Shown piece after piece: positions 9,100 through 18,510 of a stretch of 64,000 nt of DNA. Numbering within the stretch: the stretch's first letter is position 1; each line of letters begins with the position of its first letter. The stretch is from an uncultured Lachnospiraceae bacterium (lineage in GTDB: Bacteria; Bacillota; Clostridia; Lachnospirales; Lachnospiraceae): positions 17,453 to 81,452 of the forward strand of contig ONAD01000014.1 in the NCBI GenBank assembly GCA_900315735.1, written 5' to 3'. The notes below the pieces were generated by a model. It saw only the letters and a list, made by a program, of their open reading frames with translations. It was not told the origin of the DNA and made no database searches. Position numbers and translations under genes: made by a program.

Positions 9100-11373
9100 A
9101 TGAAGTGTGCAAAATGTGGAGCAGAGTGGACAGCAAACATTTCGAATGCAGTTACTGCTTGCCCTTTTTGTGGAGAACCCCTGATGGGCGTTGTTCCGCA
9201 TCAACAGGCTATTGAGGCATTTAAGATCATTTTAGATCGATTTGGTGTCGACATTTATTTTGAGGATAAAAGACTATACGGTTTGGTGAATGACCTCCTT
9301 CCAAACACAGCTACCGAAAAGGGCATTCTTAAAACCGCTATTACACTTGGGGCTCCGACCGTTGTAGCTAGAATCGTTACAGAATTGGAAGATAAGAAAA
9401 TTGCCCTTAAAGAATGTTATGCGTTACTTGAAAACGGTGGCTTAAGCAAAGAATGGTGTGCTGCATCACTGTTCATTTTCGCTATGCCATTAGGCGTGGA
9501 TTCAACAGAATTATTCCCCTTATCTGAGTTAAAAGAAGTATCTAAGTTCAATATGGAGGATGTTGCTGTTTCCTATGATCAGGACTTGGAGGACGAATAC
9601 TCCTCGAAGTCTATGGATGATTTATTAAATTTGGCACTTGAGGGCGACGCTGTTGCTTGTACTGAACTGGGAGAGAGATATTATTCCGGCACCAGCACTG
9701 AAAAAGATATAGAAACCGCTATTGCATACTTCACACAGGCAGCTGATATGGGCTATTCAGTCGCCGAGTTTATACTTGGTAAGCTATATGATGAAGGTCA
9801 GTCCGTCCCTCATGATGGAACTTTAGCTTTTGAATACTATAAAAAGGCAGCAGATAAAGAGTACCCGCCTGCAGAGTATGCCCTTGGGCAGATGTATTAT
9901 TATGGGCAAGATTGCGAGAAGAACGACCAGGAAGCTTTTTATTTGATTTCAAAGGCAGCTAAAAAACTGGATGATTCGGATGCATACGTCGTTTTGGCAA
10001 TGGTTCTTAAAGAATCTGAAGACGAGGACGTGAGGGATGAAGGTAAAGCTTTCCTGTACGCAAAAAGAGCCGCTGAAATGGGAGATGAAAATGCCTACAA
10101 TCTTCTCGGAACAATGTATGAACTCGGATGTGGTGTTGAACAGAGCTATGAAAATGCAATTAAATATTATAAGCTGGCAGCAGAGAATGGTGTTGAGATT
10201 GCTTTTTTAAATATAGGAGCCTTTTACCAAGCTGGCATAGGTGTCTCAAAAGATGACAGAAAGGCGGTAGAATACTTCCAGGCGGGTGCAAATGCTGGAA
10301 ATATGTACTGTCTGAATGCGTTGGGAATGTGTTATAAAAACGGGACCGGTGTTCAACAAGATTACAAAAGGGCATTCGAGCTATTCTTAGATGCTGCCTA
10401 CGCTGGTAATTTTGCGGGTGAATTAAACACGGGACTTGCCTATGACGAAGGTCAAGGAGTTCAAGAAGACAAGGCTGAAGCTAAGAAATGGTTCACCTTG
10501 GCGGCTTCACATGGGAGCAGTAAAGCTATGGTTGCGTTGGGATTTTACACAGAAAAAGGTATTTCTGACGGAGAGCCAGATCTTGAAAGCGCTTTTGAAT
10601 GGTATTTGAAGGCGGCCGAAGTTGGAGATCACCCTTTCGCCGCGTGGGTAGTTGGAAACTGCTATTCACAGGGATTAATGGGAGTTGAGATTGACCGATG
10701 CACTGCTTTTAAATGGTATTTGTTAGCGGCGGAGCTTGGACAGGCTACGGCTCAAAACAATGTTGCCTGTGATTATCTTAAAGGCGAAATTGTTGACCTC
10801 GATTACCAAGCAGCTGTCGAGTGGTTTGAAAAAGCAGTTGCACAGGACGATATGTATGCCTTGGACAATTATGGAACTATTCTGATGAATGGTGATGGTG
10901 TGCCAAGAGACACTGAACGTGCATTTGCAATGGTAAAAAAAGCAGCGGATATGGGTTATGCTGATGCTATGCTCAATGCAGGTGTTTGCTATTTTGAAGG
11001 CTGGGGAACACAGAGAAACCTCGATGCAGCATTGCATTATCTCACGGCGGCGCTGGAAGCAGGAAATCAAGCCGCACTTTCTTATTTGCAGAAAGGGTTT
11101 AAAGAGAAGAACGGAATTTGGACTAAACGTGGTCTCTTTGGGAAAGTTCCTGCACCAGAGCAACTGCCTCCTCCCTCCGATTCTCCTGTGTGTAAAGGTG
11201 GGTGCGAGAATTTTTGCACATATGCGAATATGAGTAAAGCCGAAGAGATGTATAATTCAGAAGAGTTCTGTTATTGTGAACTGATGGATCAGAAGGTGTT
11301 TAGGAAAACTAAATGCCAATACTATAAGGATTCGTTAGGGGATCTAATAAAGGCGTTTGCAGATACAATGTGA
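9100..11373 (+). CDS. Zinc-ribbon, Sel1-repeat protein with Cys-rich C-terminus
   Basis: 757 residues. N-terminal zinc ribbon C3-x2-C6, C21-x2-C24; the shared helical module at ~30-145; about 14 Sel1 repeats from ~180 to ~670; then a C-terminal tail with seven Cys (CKGGCENFC, CYCE, TKCQYY), possibly another metal site. It combines the zinc ribbon of the 5,131 protein with the long solenoid of the 6,765 protein. Ends 9 bases before the SUKH immunity gene. Likely scaffold or adaptor; the ligand is unknown. Confidence 0.82.
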   Translation: MKCAKCGAEWTANISNAVTACPFCGEPLMGVVPHQQAIEAFKIILDRFGVDIYFEDKRLYGLVNDLLPNTATEKGILKTAITLGAPTVVARIVTELEDKKIALKECYALLENGGLSKEWCAASLFIFAMPLGVDSTELFPLSELKEVSKFNMEDVAVSYDQDLEDEYSSKSMDDLLNLALEGDAVACTELGERYYSGTSTEKDIETAIAYFTQAADMGYSVAEFILGKLYDEGQSVPHDGTLAFEYYKKAADKEYPPAEYALGQMYYYGQDCEKNDQEAFYLISKAAKKLDDSDAYVVLAMVLKESEDEDVRDEGKAFLYAKRAAEMGDENAYNLLGTMYELGCGVEQSYENAIKYYKLAAENGVEIAFLNIGAFYQAGIGVSKDDRKAVEYFQAGANAGNMYCLNALGMCYKNGTGVQQDYKRAFELFLDAAYAGNFAGELNTGLAYDEGQGVQEDKAEAKKWFTLAASHGSSKAMVALGFYTEKGISDGEPDLESAFEWYLKAAEVGDHPFAAWVVGNCYSQGLMGVEIDRCTAFKWYLLAAELGQATAQNNVACDYLKGEIVDLDYQAAVEWFEKAVAQDDMYALDNYGTILMNGDGVPRDTERAFAMVKKAADMGYADAMLNAGVCYFEGWGTQRNLDAALHYLTAALEAGNQAALSYLQKGFKEKNGIWTKRGLFGKVPAPEQLPPPSDSPVCKGGCENFCTYANMSKAEEMYNSEEFCYCELMDQKVFRKTKCQYYKDSLGDLIKAFADTM

Positions 11374-11382
11374 GGTGAAACT

Positions 11383-11916
11383 ATGAGCTTTTTCGATTAT
11401 GCGCGGGCACGAAATAAATACAGAAATAACAAGATAATGGTTCAAGTGATAGATGGTCTTGAAGATATGGACCAGTATCATTTATTACGCAGCACAAGTG
11501 TGAATAAGACTCCTTTTAGTCTTCCGAACACAGCCGAAGAAATTAAAACCTGGCTTTCTGTTTGTGATGGTGGCCTGCTGTTCTCCACTACCCTACTGGG
11601 TTATGACGATTATGATAAGGAACTAGAGATTTCATTTTCCACTTTGCAGGAGTGGAACACAAAACAGAAGCACGAACTTCTGGGACTTCCGGATGGCTAT
11701 TTAATAATTGCCATATTGAATTACGGAGATCCTATATGTATCTCTCCGTCAGATTCTAGGATATACCTTTGGGATATGTCTGAAATGACCTTCACAACTG
11801 TATGGGAAAGCTTTACTGATTTTCTTGCTGATGAATACAATACTGCTGTACAGATGGTGGAAGATGACGCCCTGGAGCCTGTTCCTATGAAAACGGAGGA
11901 GCAGGATGGAGAATAA
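11383..11916 (+). CDS. SUKH (SMI1/KNR4) family immunity protein
   Basis: 177 residues; the ribosome binding site overlaps the previous stop (TGAGGTGAAACT). Typical SUKH layout: a helix with LPNTAEEIKTWL, then CDGGLLF, the LPDGYLIIA strand, a GDPICISPSDSRIYLWD segment, and a helix WESFTDFLADEY. SUKH proteins are the commonest immunity proteins of bacterial polymorphic toxins and bind many nuclease toxins. It overlaps the HNH toxin gene by 11 bases and precedes it. The pairing is strong contextual evidence that it neutralises that nuclease. Confidence 0.72.
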   Translation: MSFFDYARARNKYRNNKIMVQVIDGLEDMDQYHLLRSTSVNKTPFSLPNTAEEIKTWLSVCDGGLLFSTTLLGYDDYDKELEISFSTLQEWNTKQKHELLGLPDGYLIIAILNYGDPICISPSDSRIYLWDMSEMTFTTVWESFTDFLADEYNTAVQMVEDDALEPVPMKTEEQDGE

Positions 11917-12445
11917 TATCAGCTACCAAAGAAGATGTGCGGTAAGTAAAGCCTGGTCAAAGGAACGGAAGCAAGTTTTGCAGTCACGAGGAAGTCGTAA
12001 TTGGTCTCAGAAAGAACAAAGAGAGATTATAGCAACCGGTAAGTGTCATGGGTATGAAGGACAACATATGCTCTCCGTTAAATCGCATCCTGAGCATGCG
12101 GGAAACGAAAAGAACATTCAATTCTTAACACATGAGGTGCATTTTCAAGCACATGGCGGAAACTGGAAAAACGATGCTAACGGTCGCTTTAACCTAAAGA
12201 CAAAAAAAGTTGATTCATTAGATGGGGAGCTACCAGGAATTAATTATCGAAAACTTTCAGATCCGCTCAGTGATCGATCAAAGAAGATTGCAAACACAAA
12301 ATACGAAAAAAATAAAGCAGTTTCAAAGACTGGCTCAAATGCAGAAATTTGTTTGTCAGTCGAGCAAACGGCAGCAGTTCACCGAAAGGTACTCATACGA
12401 ATCAAAAAAGTAGCGTCAAAAGCAATAGCAAAGGCAACGGAATGA
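11906..12445 (+). CDS. HNH/Endo VII-type nuclease toxin (GHH-like)
   Basis: 179 residues, RBS GGAGG inside the SUKH gene. Residues ~50-95 hold a treble-clef nuclease signature: GYEGQHM...SV..HPE.AG, then NIQFLTHEVHFQAHGG and N..ANG. In related toxins the first motif is usually GHH; here it is G-Q-H, so one His is replaced but the later His residues remain. The N-terminus is basic (R/K-rich) and there is no signal peptide or known trafficking domain. The C-terminus is Lys-rich. Likely DNA or RNA cleavage. Known toxins of this type are mostly C-terminal parts of large proteins; this one stands alone. Confidence 0.7.
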   Translation: MENNISYQRRCAVSKAWSKERKQVLQSRGSRNWSQKEQREIIATGKCHGYEGQHMLSVKSHPEHAGNEKNIQFLTHEVHFQAHGGNWKNDANGRFNLKTKKVDSLDGELPGINYRKLSDPLSDRSKKIANTKYEKNKAVSKTGSNAEICLSVEQTAAVHRKVLIRIKKVASKAIAKATE

Positions 12446-12480
12446 ATAGCTGATTTCGAAACGTAAAGAAGGTGCAAATT

Positions 12481-15400
12481 ATGAGAGAAGATCGCGATGA
12501 CTTAATTGAAGTTGAAAAAGCAATGCAAGAGGAAATCGACCGCTATGATGCGGAGTTGATTTCTTTATTGGTGAGCGATTCTCAGCAAACTCACACTGAT
12601 TGGACTGATCACGAAATAGCTATGGTATGTCTCAGAGGTAGAAAAATATGTTTATGTCTAGAATCTGGGCAGCAAAGTAAGGCCATAGAAGAAATTGATT
12701 TGCTACTTAATAGTGTGAAGCGACTAGAGTATGGTTTGGAATTAACTCCTGACACCCTATCGGATGCATGCGACTGTGTTCTTTCGATGATTGAGGGTGG
12801 AGACTACACTGAAGCTCTGAAGATACTCATTAGCGAAGAATATGGGGAAATAAATCTAAATACCGAAATTTCTGAAGATTTATTTTTCATGCTTACAAAT
12901 ATGGCCAGCTATTTTGAAAGCCACCAAGATAATGATATGGTTGGCCGTATAATAATGTATCTTGTAAGTATTAGCGAAGAGAGAAACAAAGGAAATGTCC
13001 TGAAACATCGAGAGATCGTTGTAAAAGCGTTATCGAAAATTGTGGAAGTTTGTCCTGATCAAAGTTATGCAATATGCAATAAAGAAAAAGCATATTTTAA
13101 GGGCATTCATGATGAGTTCACATCAAACTTCTTATGGTTTTCCGGATACCTTCTTCAAAGAAAAAACAACACCAAAGCCGCATTAGTAGTATTCAAAAAC
13201 TGCTACAATATTCGACTGGAACTATACGGAGAACAAGACTGGTACACTGCTTTAGCAAGACGAGAATATGCGGTAATGCATTTAGCTCTTGCTGGCAACG
13301 AAGATAATGCAGAAGAGATGTCTTTTCTATATAGATTTATCAATTGTGTAGAAGAAGAAAGTTACTCTGGTATAGACAGGGATACCCTGAAAATTGTTGA
13401 GGGAAAAACTCTGTATATTGTGCTTTTACATAAGCTGAACCATGAGAACTTCCATTCTTATGAATATCTTCACTCGCTTTATTATAAAATCTGCGAGGAA
13501 TATAATGAAAAATCTTCAGAGCCGTTGATAAAACTCCGTTTGAGTTATAACCTCATTGGGGGCTTTTACTTAAAGAAGGGAAAATACATTCGCGCTGAAC
13601 AGGCTTTTGTAAGCGCAGTTAATGCGCCGTTTCCAGCCAATGTAGATGAAATCCTTTCAATAGCGCAGGTGAAGAGCAATCTTCTCATGGTTTATTACGT
13701 AGAGAATGACATGCCAAAGGCAGCACCTCTTATTTTAGAACTGTTGGAGCTGATTGAGCAGGATGGCGGCGGAATTGAGGAAAAAGACCAATATAGAATA
13801 CTTACTATGTATAACAGCCTGGTAAGCCAGGCATTTCTTGAAATTGACAAGGAGGAAGTAGATTTTCTTATCTCTGAATTGGATGAGATCGGATGCCAAA
13901 TAAAAACACCTAATGACAACTGCAAGAACGCTTACCCCGAAAAAGTGATTTTCTTTGTCACAGGAGTACAATTGCTTCTTCAGAATGATGAGCTGACCTC
14001 AAAACAATGTAATGATTATTGTGATGCTTTGGCGATTGTTGATAACACTGGGATTGAGCAACTGGAACAGGGGCAAAGGATAGTTTTATGGCTGAGCCTT
14101 TCCATATTGGCATGGGAAGCAAATCGATCCGATTTGGCGGAATACACTATTCTTAAATCAGCAAGAGAATGCTGGAATTCGGTAATTCCATTAAGCACAA
14201 AGGCATCTGTTTTTCAGACAACCGCCAGTATTTTGGGAAAGTGCGGAAAGGAGCAAGAGGCACTTCAATATTTAAATCATGCGCTTGCGCAAATACGTGA
14301 AGTTTGGCATTCATACTTGTGCTATTCAAACGACAACAGGTTGTTGCAGATTCTCTCACCTACGCAGTTACTGTTTACCTGCAACTATGCAATTATGCGG
14401 ACAATTGAAAAGAATACCTGGAAATTATATGAGAGGGTTATAAACTATAAGGCACTTGCTTCTTTGGCAGGAAAAGAACGCAATCGAATATTAAATTCAG
14501 GATATGTTGATGCAGGGTTAATCGGAAAGATTAAATCCATTCAAGATCGTTTGGCTGCGATAGAAACCGAAGGTATTTTTTTGCCTGACAGCAATGAATA
14601 TGACATAGAGAAAGAGAACCTTAGAGTATTGGAAGCCGAGTTCGCAGCAAGATTTCCGGAAAGGTTTAAAACCCAAGATATTACAGTAAGAGAATTGAAG
14701 AATAAATTGCCTGACAATTCTGTGCTTATCGAGTATATCTTGTGTCCGAAAGATTACGGAGGAAAATCAAGAGATATTGTAGATGACATACTGGAACTTG
14801 ATGCGTTTGTAGTTGTCAAAAATGGTGGTCAATGCACCATTAACAGATGTATTCTTCACAATGCAAAGTCAATCATAGACGAAGCATCAGAACTGGTTCA
14901 ATTAATAGTAAATGAATCGAGAGGTGAGATATCGATAGAACAAATGGAGGAAAAAGAACACTTTAAAAGAAAGTTGCATTCCGCCCTGATTTCTCCTATT
15001 TACTCATTAATTGCCGGCAATAAAAAAATTTTTATAGCTCCAGATGCCGATATTCTGAATCTCCCATTTGACGTTTTGACAGATGGAAATGGAGAATTAT
15101 TTGGGGATCGGTTTAACATTGTTGTAATGGAAAGTGGTAGAGACTTTTTATATTCAGATTCTAATGATTTTGGAAGCGGAAGTTTGATTGTTGGAAATCC
15201 TCAATTTGATGTTCCCGAAAAACAAATTCATAGAGCCGATACAAAAGCTCAGGATAAATCAAGATTTGTTGAATTAAAGCCTGATGCAATTCTTCAGTTG
15301 CCTTTTAGTGAATTTGAGGCAAGAACGGTTGGTAAATACTGTAAATCCAATTTTTTTGTTGGAAAGCAAGCAACCAGATACCAACTTCAAAATGGCATTG

Positions 15401-15999
15401 GAAAACGTAACATTCATTTAGCGACACATGGTTATTTTGATTTGCTTGGGGATACTGACTCAATGTATTCCTCATGTCTCCTGTTCTCTGGGGTATGTAA
15501 TTGGCTTAGAAAAAAAGAATGGGATAGTAATTGTGGCAATGGTATCCTCACTGCTGATGAGATTAGTAGGTATGATTATCATAATGTAGAACTTGTTGTC
15601 TTATCATCATGCCTGGGCGGGATGAATGATACTGTAGTTTCAAAAGGATTCCAAGGTTTAATAGGTGGGTTTTCAGCTTCTGGAGTTAAATATGTTATAT
15701 CGAACATATGGAATGCCGATGATATGGCAACAGAGATATTAATGGACGCATTTTATTATCAATACTGTGTTAAACAAGTCGCGCCTCCAGTGGCACTAAA
15801 GAGAGCAAAGCAGTATTTAAAAACAGTTACAATAGGCGATCTGAAGAGAAGAAATTGGTTTGAATATATTTTGCAGGGTAATATTCTGAATGCCAGTATG
15901 AAGATGAGGGTTTCCTCTTATGCCAATAAAAATGAAAGATTCCGCCCTTTCAAAAACGAGATTTATTGGTCAGGCTTTACTTGCTTTCGCTGCAACTAG
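12481..15999 (+). CDS. TPR-CHAT caspase-like protease
   Basis: 1,172 residues from ATG 12,481, with AGAAGG 8 bases upstream (GTG 12,472 is an alternative). Residues ~1-700 are helical TPR-like repeats. Residues ~840-1,150 are a CHAT domain: PDADILNLPFDVL, FSEFEARTV, LATHGYF with catalytic His983, then VVLSSCLGG with catalytic Cys1044, and SNIWNADD. Both catalytic residues are present, so it should be an active Cys peptidase of the separase/caspase clan. CHAT proteases act as executioners or activators in bacterial conflict systems. It directly precedes the sigma-like/anti-sigma-like pair, a frequent neighbourhood for CHAT genes. Confidence 0.88.
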   Translation: MREDRDDLIEVEKAMQEEIDRYDAELISLLVSDSQQTHTDWTDHEIAMVCLRGRKICLCLESGQQSKAIEEIDLLLNSVKRLEYGLELTPDTLSDACDCVLSMIEGGDYTEALKILISEEYGEINLNTEISEDLFFMLTNMASYFESHQDNDMVGRIIMYLVSISEERNKGNVLKHREIVVKALSKIVEVCPDQSYAICNKEKAYFKGIHDEFTSNFLWFSGYLLQRKNNTKAALVVFKNCYNIRLELYGEQDWYTALARREYAVMHLALAGNEDNAEEMSFLYRFINCVEEESYSGIDRDTLKIVEGKTLYIVLLHKLNHENFHSYEYLHSLYYKICEEYNEKSSEPLIKLRLSYNLIGGFYLKKGKYIRAEQAFVSAVNAPFPANVDEILSIAQVKSNLLMVYYVENDMPKAAPLILELLELIEQDGGGIEEKDQYRILTMYNSLVSQAFLEIDKEEVDFLISELDEIGCQIKTPNDNCKNAYPEKVIFFVTGVQLLLQNDELTSKQCNDYCDALAIVDNTGIEQLEQGQRIVLWLSLSILAWEANRSDLAEYTILKSARECWNSVIPLSTKASVFQTTASILGKCGKEQEALQYLNHALAQIREVWHSYLCYSNDNRLLQILSPTQLLFTCNYAIMRTIEKNTWKLYERVINYKALASLAGKERNRILNSGYVDAGLIGKIKSIQDRLAAIETEGIFLPDSNEYDIEKENLRVLEAEFAARFPERFKTQDITVRELKNKLPDNSVLIEYILCPKDYGGKSRDIVDDILELDAFVVVKNGGQCTINRCILHNAKSIIDEASELVQLIVNESRGEISIEQMEEKEHFKRKLHSALISPIYSLIAGNKKIFIAPDADILNLPFDVLTDGNGELFGDRFNIVVMESGRDFLYSDSNDFGSGSLIVGNPQFDVPEKQIHRADTKAQDKSRFVELKPDAILQLPFSEFEARTVGKYCKSNFFVGKQATRYQLQNGIGKRNIHLATHGYFDLLGDTDSMYSSCLLFSGVCNWLRKKEWDSNCGNGILTADEISRYDYHNVELVVLSSCLGGMNDTVVSKGFQGLIGGFSASGVKYVISNIWNADDMATEILMDAFYYQYCVKQVAPPVALKRAKQYLKTVTIGDLKRRNWFEYILQGNILNASMKMRVSSYANKNERFRPFKNEIYWSGFTCFRCN

Positions 16000-16010
16000 G
16001 AGGTACATTG

Positions 16011-16985
16011 ATGGAACAGAAAAAGCACATAAATAATTTGCTGGACAAGGCATCTTCTCAAAAGAAAAAGTCGGAGTCCATTCAAAGAGCATACGAAAAC
16101 TATATTAATAGCGGATCCAATGCGGAAATGGAGTTGATCATTAGCGAACTCGATGAGTATTGTGTTGCTTGGGTGAGGCGACAACTTTGGAAAACAGGCT
16201 GTTATTCTGAAGAAAATGAACACACTGCGATGCAGGAAAGCCGACTGGCGGCTTGGAAAGTTATAGAGCAGGATAAGAAAGAGAAAACTGTCAGGCAAGA
16301 CTTTACATACTATGTTTTTGGCGTCTACAAACATAAAGTGTTAGACGAGATAAGGAAGTTTTCTACTGCCAGAAAACAATATGAAACCGTATCACTCGAT
16401 GAACCGATTGATGACTCTGGCCATGCTTATGCAGAAAAAATTTCATCAGCCACAATTGAAGACGAAATAGATGGCGAAGAAAAAAGAAAATTGTACGAGG
16501 AATTGTTTATTCTTTATTGTCGTGCCTTCACCGAAGCTACTGCCTATCCGCCTAGGAGTTTAGCGTTATATTATGCTAGAGTATTACCACACTTGTTAGC
16601 AGTAATCCCAGATAATAAAGCGTCATCTGCAAAATGGGCATTTGACTACATGACCGATAGAACATTATTTTATCTTAAGAATGATTCAGAGAGATATCTA
16701 CAAACGAATGTTAGCAAACAGCTCACCTGGTGTGTTTCATTTTTAAATCAGATAGAAAGCGTAGACGAGAGCATAGATAATAGCAAACGACTGGGTGATG
16801 TTATTTATACGCAGCATTTTAATAAGGGAAAAATCGAAGATTGGGCAGAATATATGCATAAAGTTTGCACAAAGGTTGCGATGAAACTTGTTATAGAAAA
16901 TTCGGAGCTTCTGGAAACTGCCAAATCATACCTTGAGGAAAACGATGTATTATATAAGCTTGTAAAAGGAGGGCATTCGAGATGA
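16011..16985 (+). CDS. Sigma-70-like factor (region 2 only evident)
   Basis: 324 residues from ATG 16,011 with AGGAGG 7 bases upstream; the longer frame from 15,966 overlaps the CHAT gene and has no RBS. Residues ~40-125 resemble sigma region 2: a helix ...AMQESRLAAWKVI, then F..YVFGVYKHKVLDEIRK. No clear region 4 helix-turn-helix is visible; the C-terminal ~200 residues are helical and unrecognised. It overlaps the zf-HC2-like gene by ATGA, as ECF sigma/anti-sigma pairs do. It may control the island or be repurposed. Confidence 0.55.
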   Translation: MEQKKHINNLLDKASSQKKKSESIQRAYENYINSGSNAEMELIISELDEYCVAWVRRQLWKTGCYSEENEHTAMQESRLAAWKVIEQDKKEKTVRQDFTYYVFGVYKHKVLDEIRKFSTARKQYETVSLDEPIDDSGHAYAEKISSATIEDEIDGEEKRKLYEELFILYCRAFTEATAYPPRSLALYYARVLPHLLAVIPDNKASSAKWAFDYMTDRTLFYLKNDSERYLQTNVSKQLTWCVSFLNQIESVDESIDNSKRLGDVIYTQHFNKGKIEDWAEYMHKVCTKVAMKLVIENSELLETAKSYLEENDVLYKLVKGGHSR

Positions 16986-17605
16986 AACATATTGACTTTA
17001 ATAATCTGTATAATCTTGCCACTCTGACGATAGATGATGCTCCATTAGATGAACTTCAAATCGAGCAAATGAATCATATTGCTGATTGTAAAGATTGCTA
17101 TGATGAATTCTGCAGTATTATGGCTATTCTTGAGGTAACAAACGAATCCGGGATGATTGCTGTCAGAAAAATATTAAGCGATAAGCTGGACTCTTCTGAG
17201 GATAGTGTTGTTCAAAAAATACTCGCTGTCATCTCTGTTAGAGCGAAAGTGATAAAAGAACAAATTAGTGTTATCATGGAGCAGCTACAAAGCGATTTTA
17301 GTGGATTGTGTTTTGAGGCTCCGCTTGCGATGGCTGCTCGAAATGTCGAGCCTGACACACCCCCTAAAATTTCCAGACTTGAGGACATTGAAAACGAGAA
17401 AACTTTTATTCTATTTGATCCGGCTCTTGGATCAATGTATGTACAATTAGATATTCGAGATTTGACATCAGATGCTATATCAGTATATTTGAACTTTCCC
17501 AACAAGAAAAAGAAGGAAATCCCACTGACTCGTGATGGGTATATATTAAAGGGTGAACTTAATAATATCATGGATACTGATTTTGAAATCATTATTACGC
17601 AGTAG
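16982..17605 (+). CDS. Anti-sigma-like protein with zinc-finger motif
   Basis: 207 residues. The N-terminal H-x3-C-x2-C motif (HIADCKDC) at ~33-39 matches zf-HC2 anti-sigma domains. No transmembrane segment is seen, so it would be a cytosolic type. The C-terminal ~90 residues look beta-rich (FDPALGSMYVQLDI...), possibly a sensor or carbohydrate-binding-like domain. It overlaps the sigma-like gene and ends the operon just before a terminator. Assignment rests on the motif and position. Confidence 0.55.
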   Translation: MKHIDFNNLYNLATLTIDDAPLDELQIEQMNHIADCKDCYDEFCSIMAILEVTNESGMIAVRKILSDKLDSSEDSVVQKILAVISVRAKVIKEQISVIMEQLQSDFSGLCFEAPLAMAARNVEPDTPPKISRLEDIENEKTFILFDPALGSMYVQLDIRDLTSDAISVYLNFPNKKKKEIPLTRDGYILKGELNNIMDTDFEIIITQ

Positions 17606-17626
17606 AGCATACCACCAAACAGCTCA

Positions 17627-17660
17627 TAAAAAAGTCATTCGAGAGAATGGCTTTTTTTGT
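17627..17660 (+). terminator. Rho-independent terminator of the main island operon
   Basis: Stem AGTCATTC (17,633-17,640) with GAATGGCT (17,645-17,652), loop GAGA, one G-T pair, followed by seven T. It ends the long run of close or overlapping genes from before base 1 to 17,605. Confidence 0.8.
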
Positions 17661-17720
17661 TGGGAAAATTTAATCTAGACCGACTTATAAGGTAGCAAAG
17701 AATGAAAGGTGGAGATCGAT

Positions 17721-18500
17721 TTGGTAGACGAACGTATTAAATCATTAGTTGGATGTTCTAAAAACCTGCTTGATAATGGACAAACACCATGTTTTTTTAT
17801 AAATGGTTCATCCGAGTTGGGTTTGCTAGAAAATTATGCACTAGAACTTGTGGGTGAATTAGAAAGCAATCTAGTGTTCTTCAAGGGTATTGTGAAATAC
17901 TTTGCGGTGAAAATGCCGCACATTAACTCATCCGAGGAACAAAACTCTTTTACTGAAAAGGTTCTAGAGAGTATCAGTATTGCTAGAGATTGCTACAATG
18001 AGTTCAGAGGAATCATCATCATTGAACTTGATCAACTATGGAATGCTTCTGGAGCGAACGAACACTTCTCCTGTGTAAACCAGGTGTTTAATTCCTTCCC
18101 GAAAAATTGTTATATCGTAGTTGCCGCTGGGAAAGAAAATACAAATAAGATGAAAAGCATCAAAAGTCAATTGAGTGAATCATGTATCTTAATTGACGCA
18201 GCAATCCCGGAGTTTGATCTTCAGTTTTTTTCTAATCTCTTTGTAAGTGCCGCATTAGATATGGGGTATTCCGTGACAGATGCAGCAAAAAATCAAATGA
18301 AGCATTATCTTTCGGAAATGCGATGGGTAACTAAAGATGTGAAGCGGTTAGTAATGCAAACTTTATTCCAGATTGACATTGCTAAAAAGCTCTCCGAAGA
18401 CAACTGTGTTATTGACGAACTGGATTTAATAAATCTTCCGGGAAGAAGTGAACGTGTACCTGAAAAAACAAAAATCGGATTCGCTCCATACAAGGCATAG
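17721..18500 (+). CDS. Degenerate AAA+-like protein
   Basis: 259 residues from TTG 17,721 (GGAG 6 bases upstream); GTG 17,709 is possible. The fold pattern suggests AAA+: strand FFINGSSELG in place of Walker A (no GKT/S), IIIIELDQLW as Walker B-like, YIVVAAG at sensor 1, then a helical lid. Because the P-loop Lys is absent it probably does not bind ATP normally. Three bases after its stop lies the AGGAGG that serves the second VirD4-like ATPase, so it may be a regulatory or adaptor partner. Its N-terminal half is acidic. Confidence 0.45.
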   Translation: MVDERIKSLVGCSKNLLDNGQTPCFFINGSSELGLLENYALELVGELESNLVFFKGIVKYFAVKMPHINSSEEQNSFTEKVLESISIARDCYNEFRGIIIIELDQLWNASGANEHFSCVNQVFNSFPKNCYIVVAAGKENTNKMKSIKSQLSESCILIDAAIPEFDLQFFSNLFVSAALDMGYSVTDAAKNQMKHYLSEMRWVTKDVKRLVMQTLFQIDIAKKLSEDNCVIDELDLINLPGRSERVPEKTKIGFAPYKA

Positions 18501-18510
18501 GAGGATGGAT

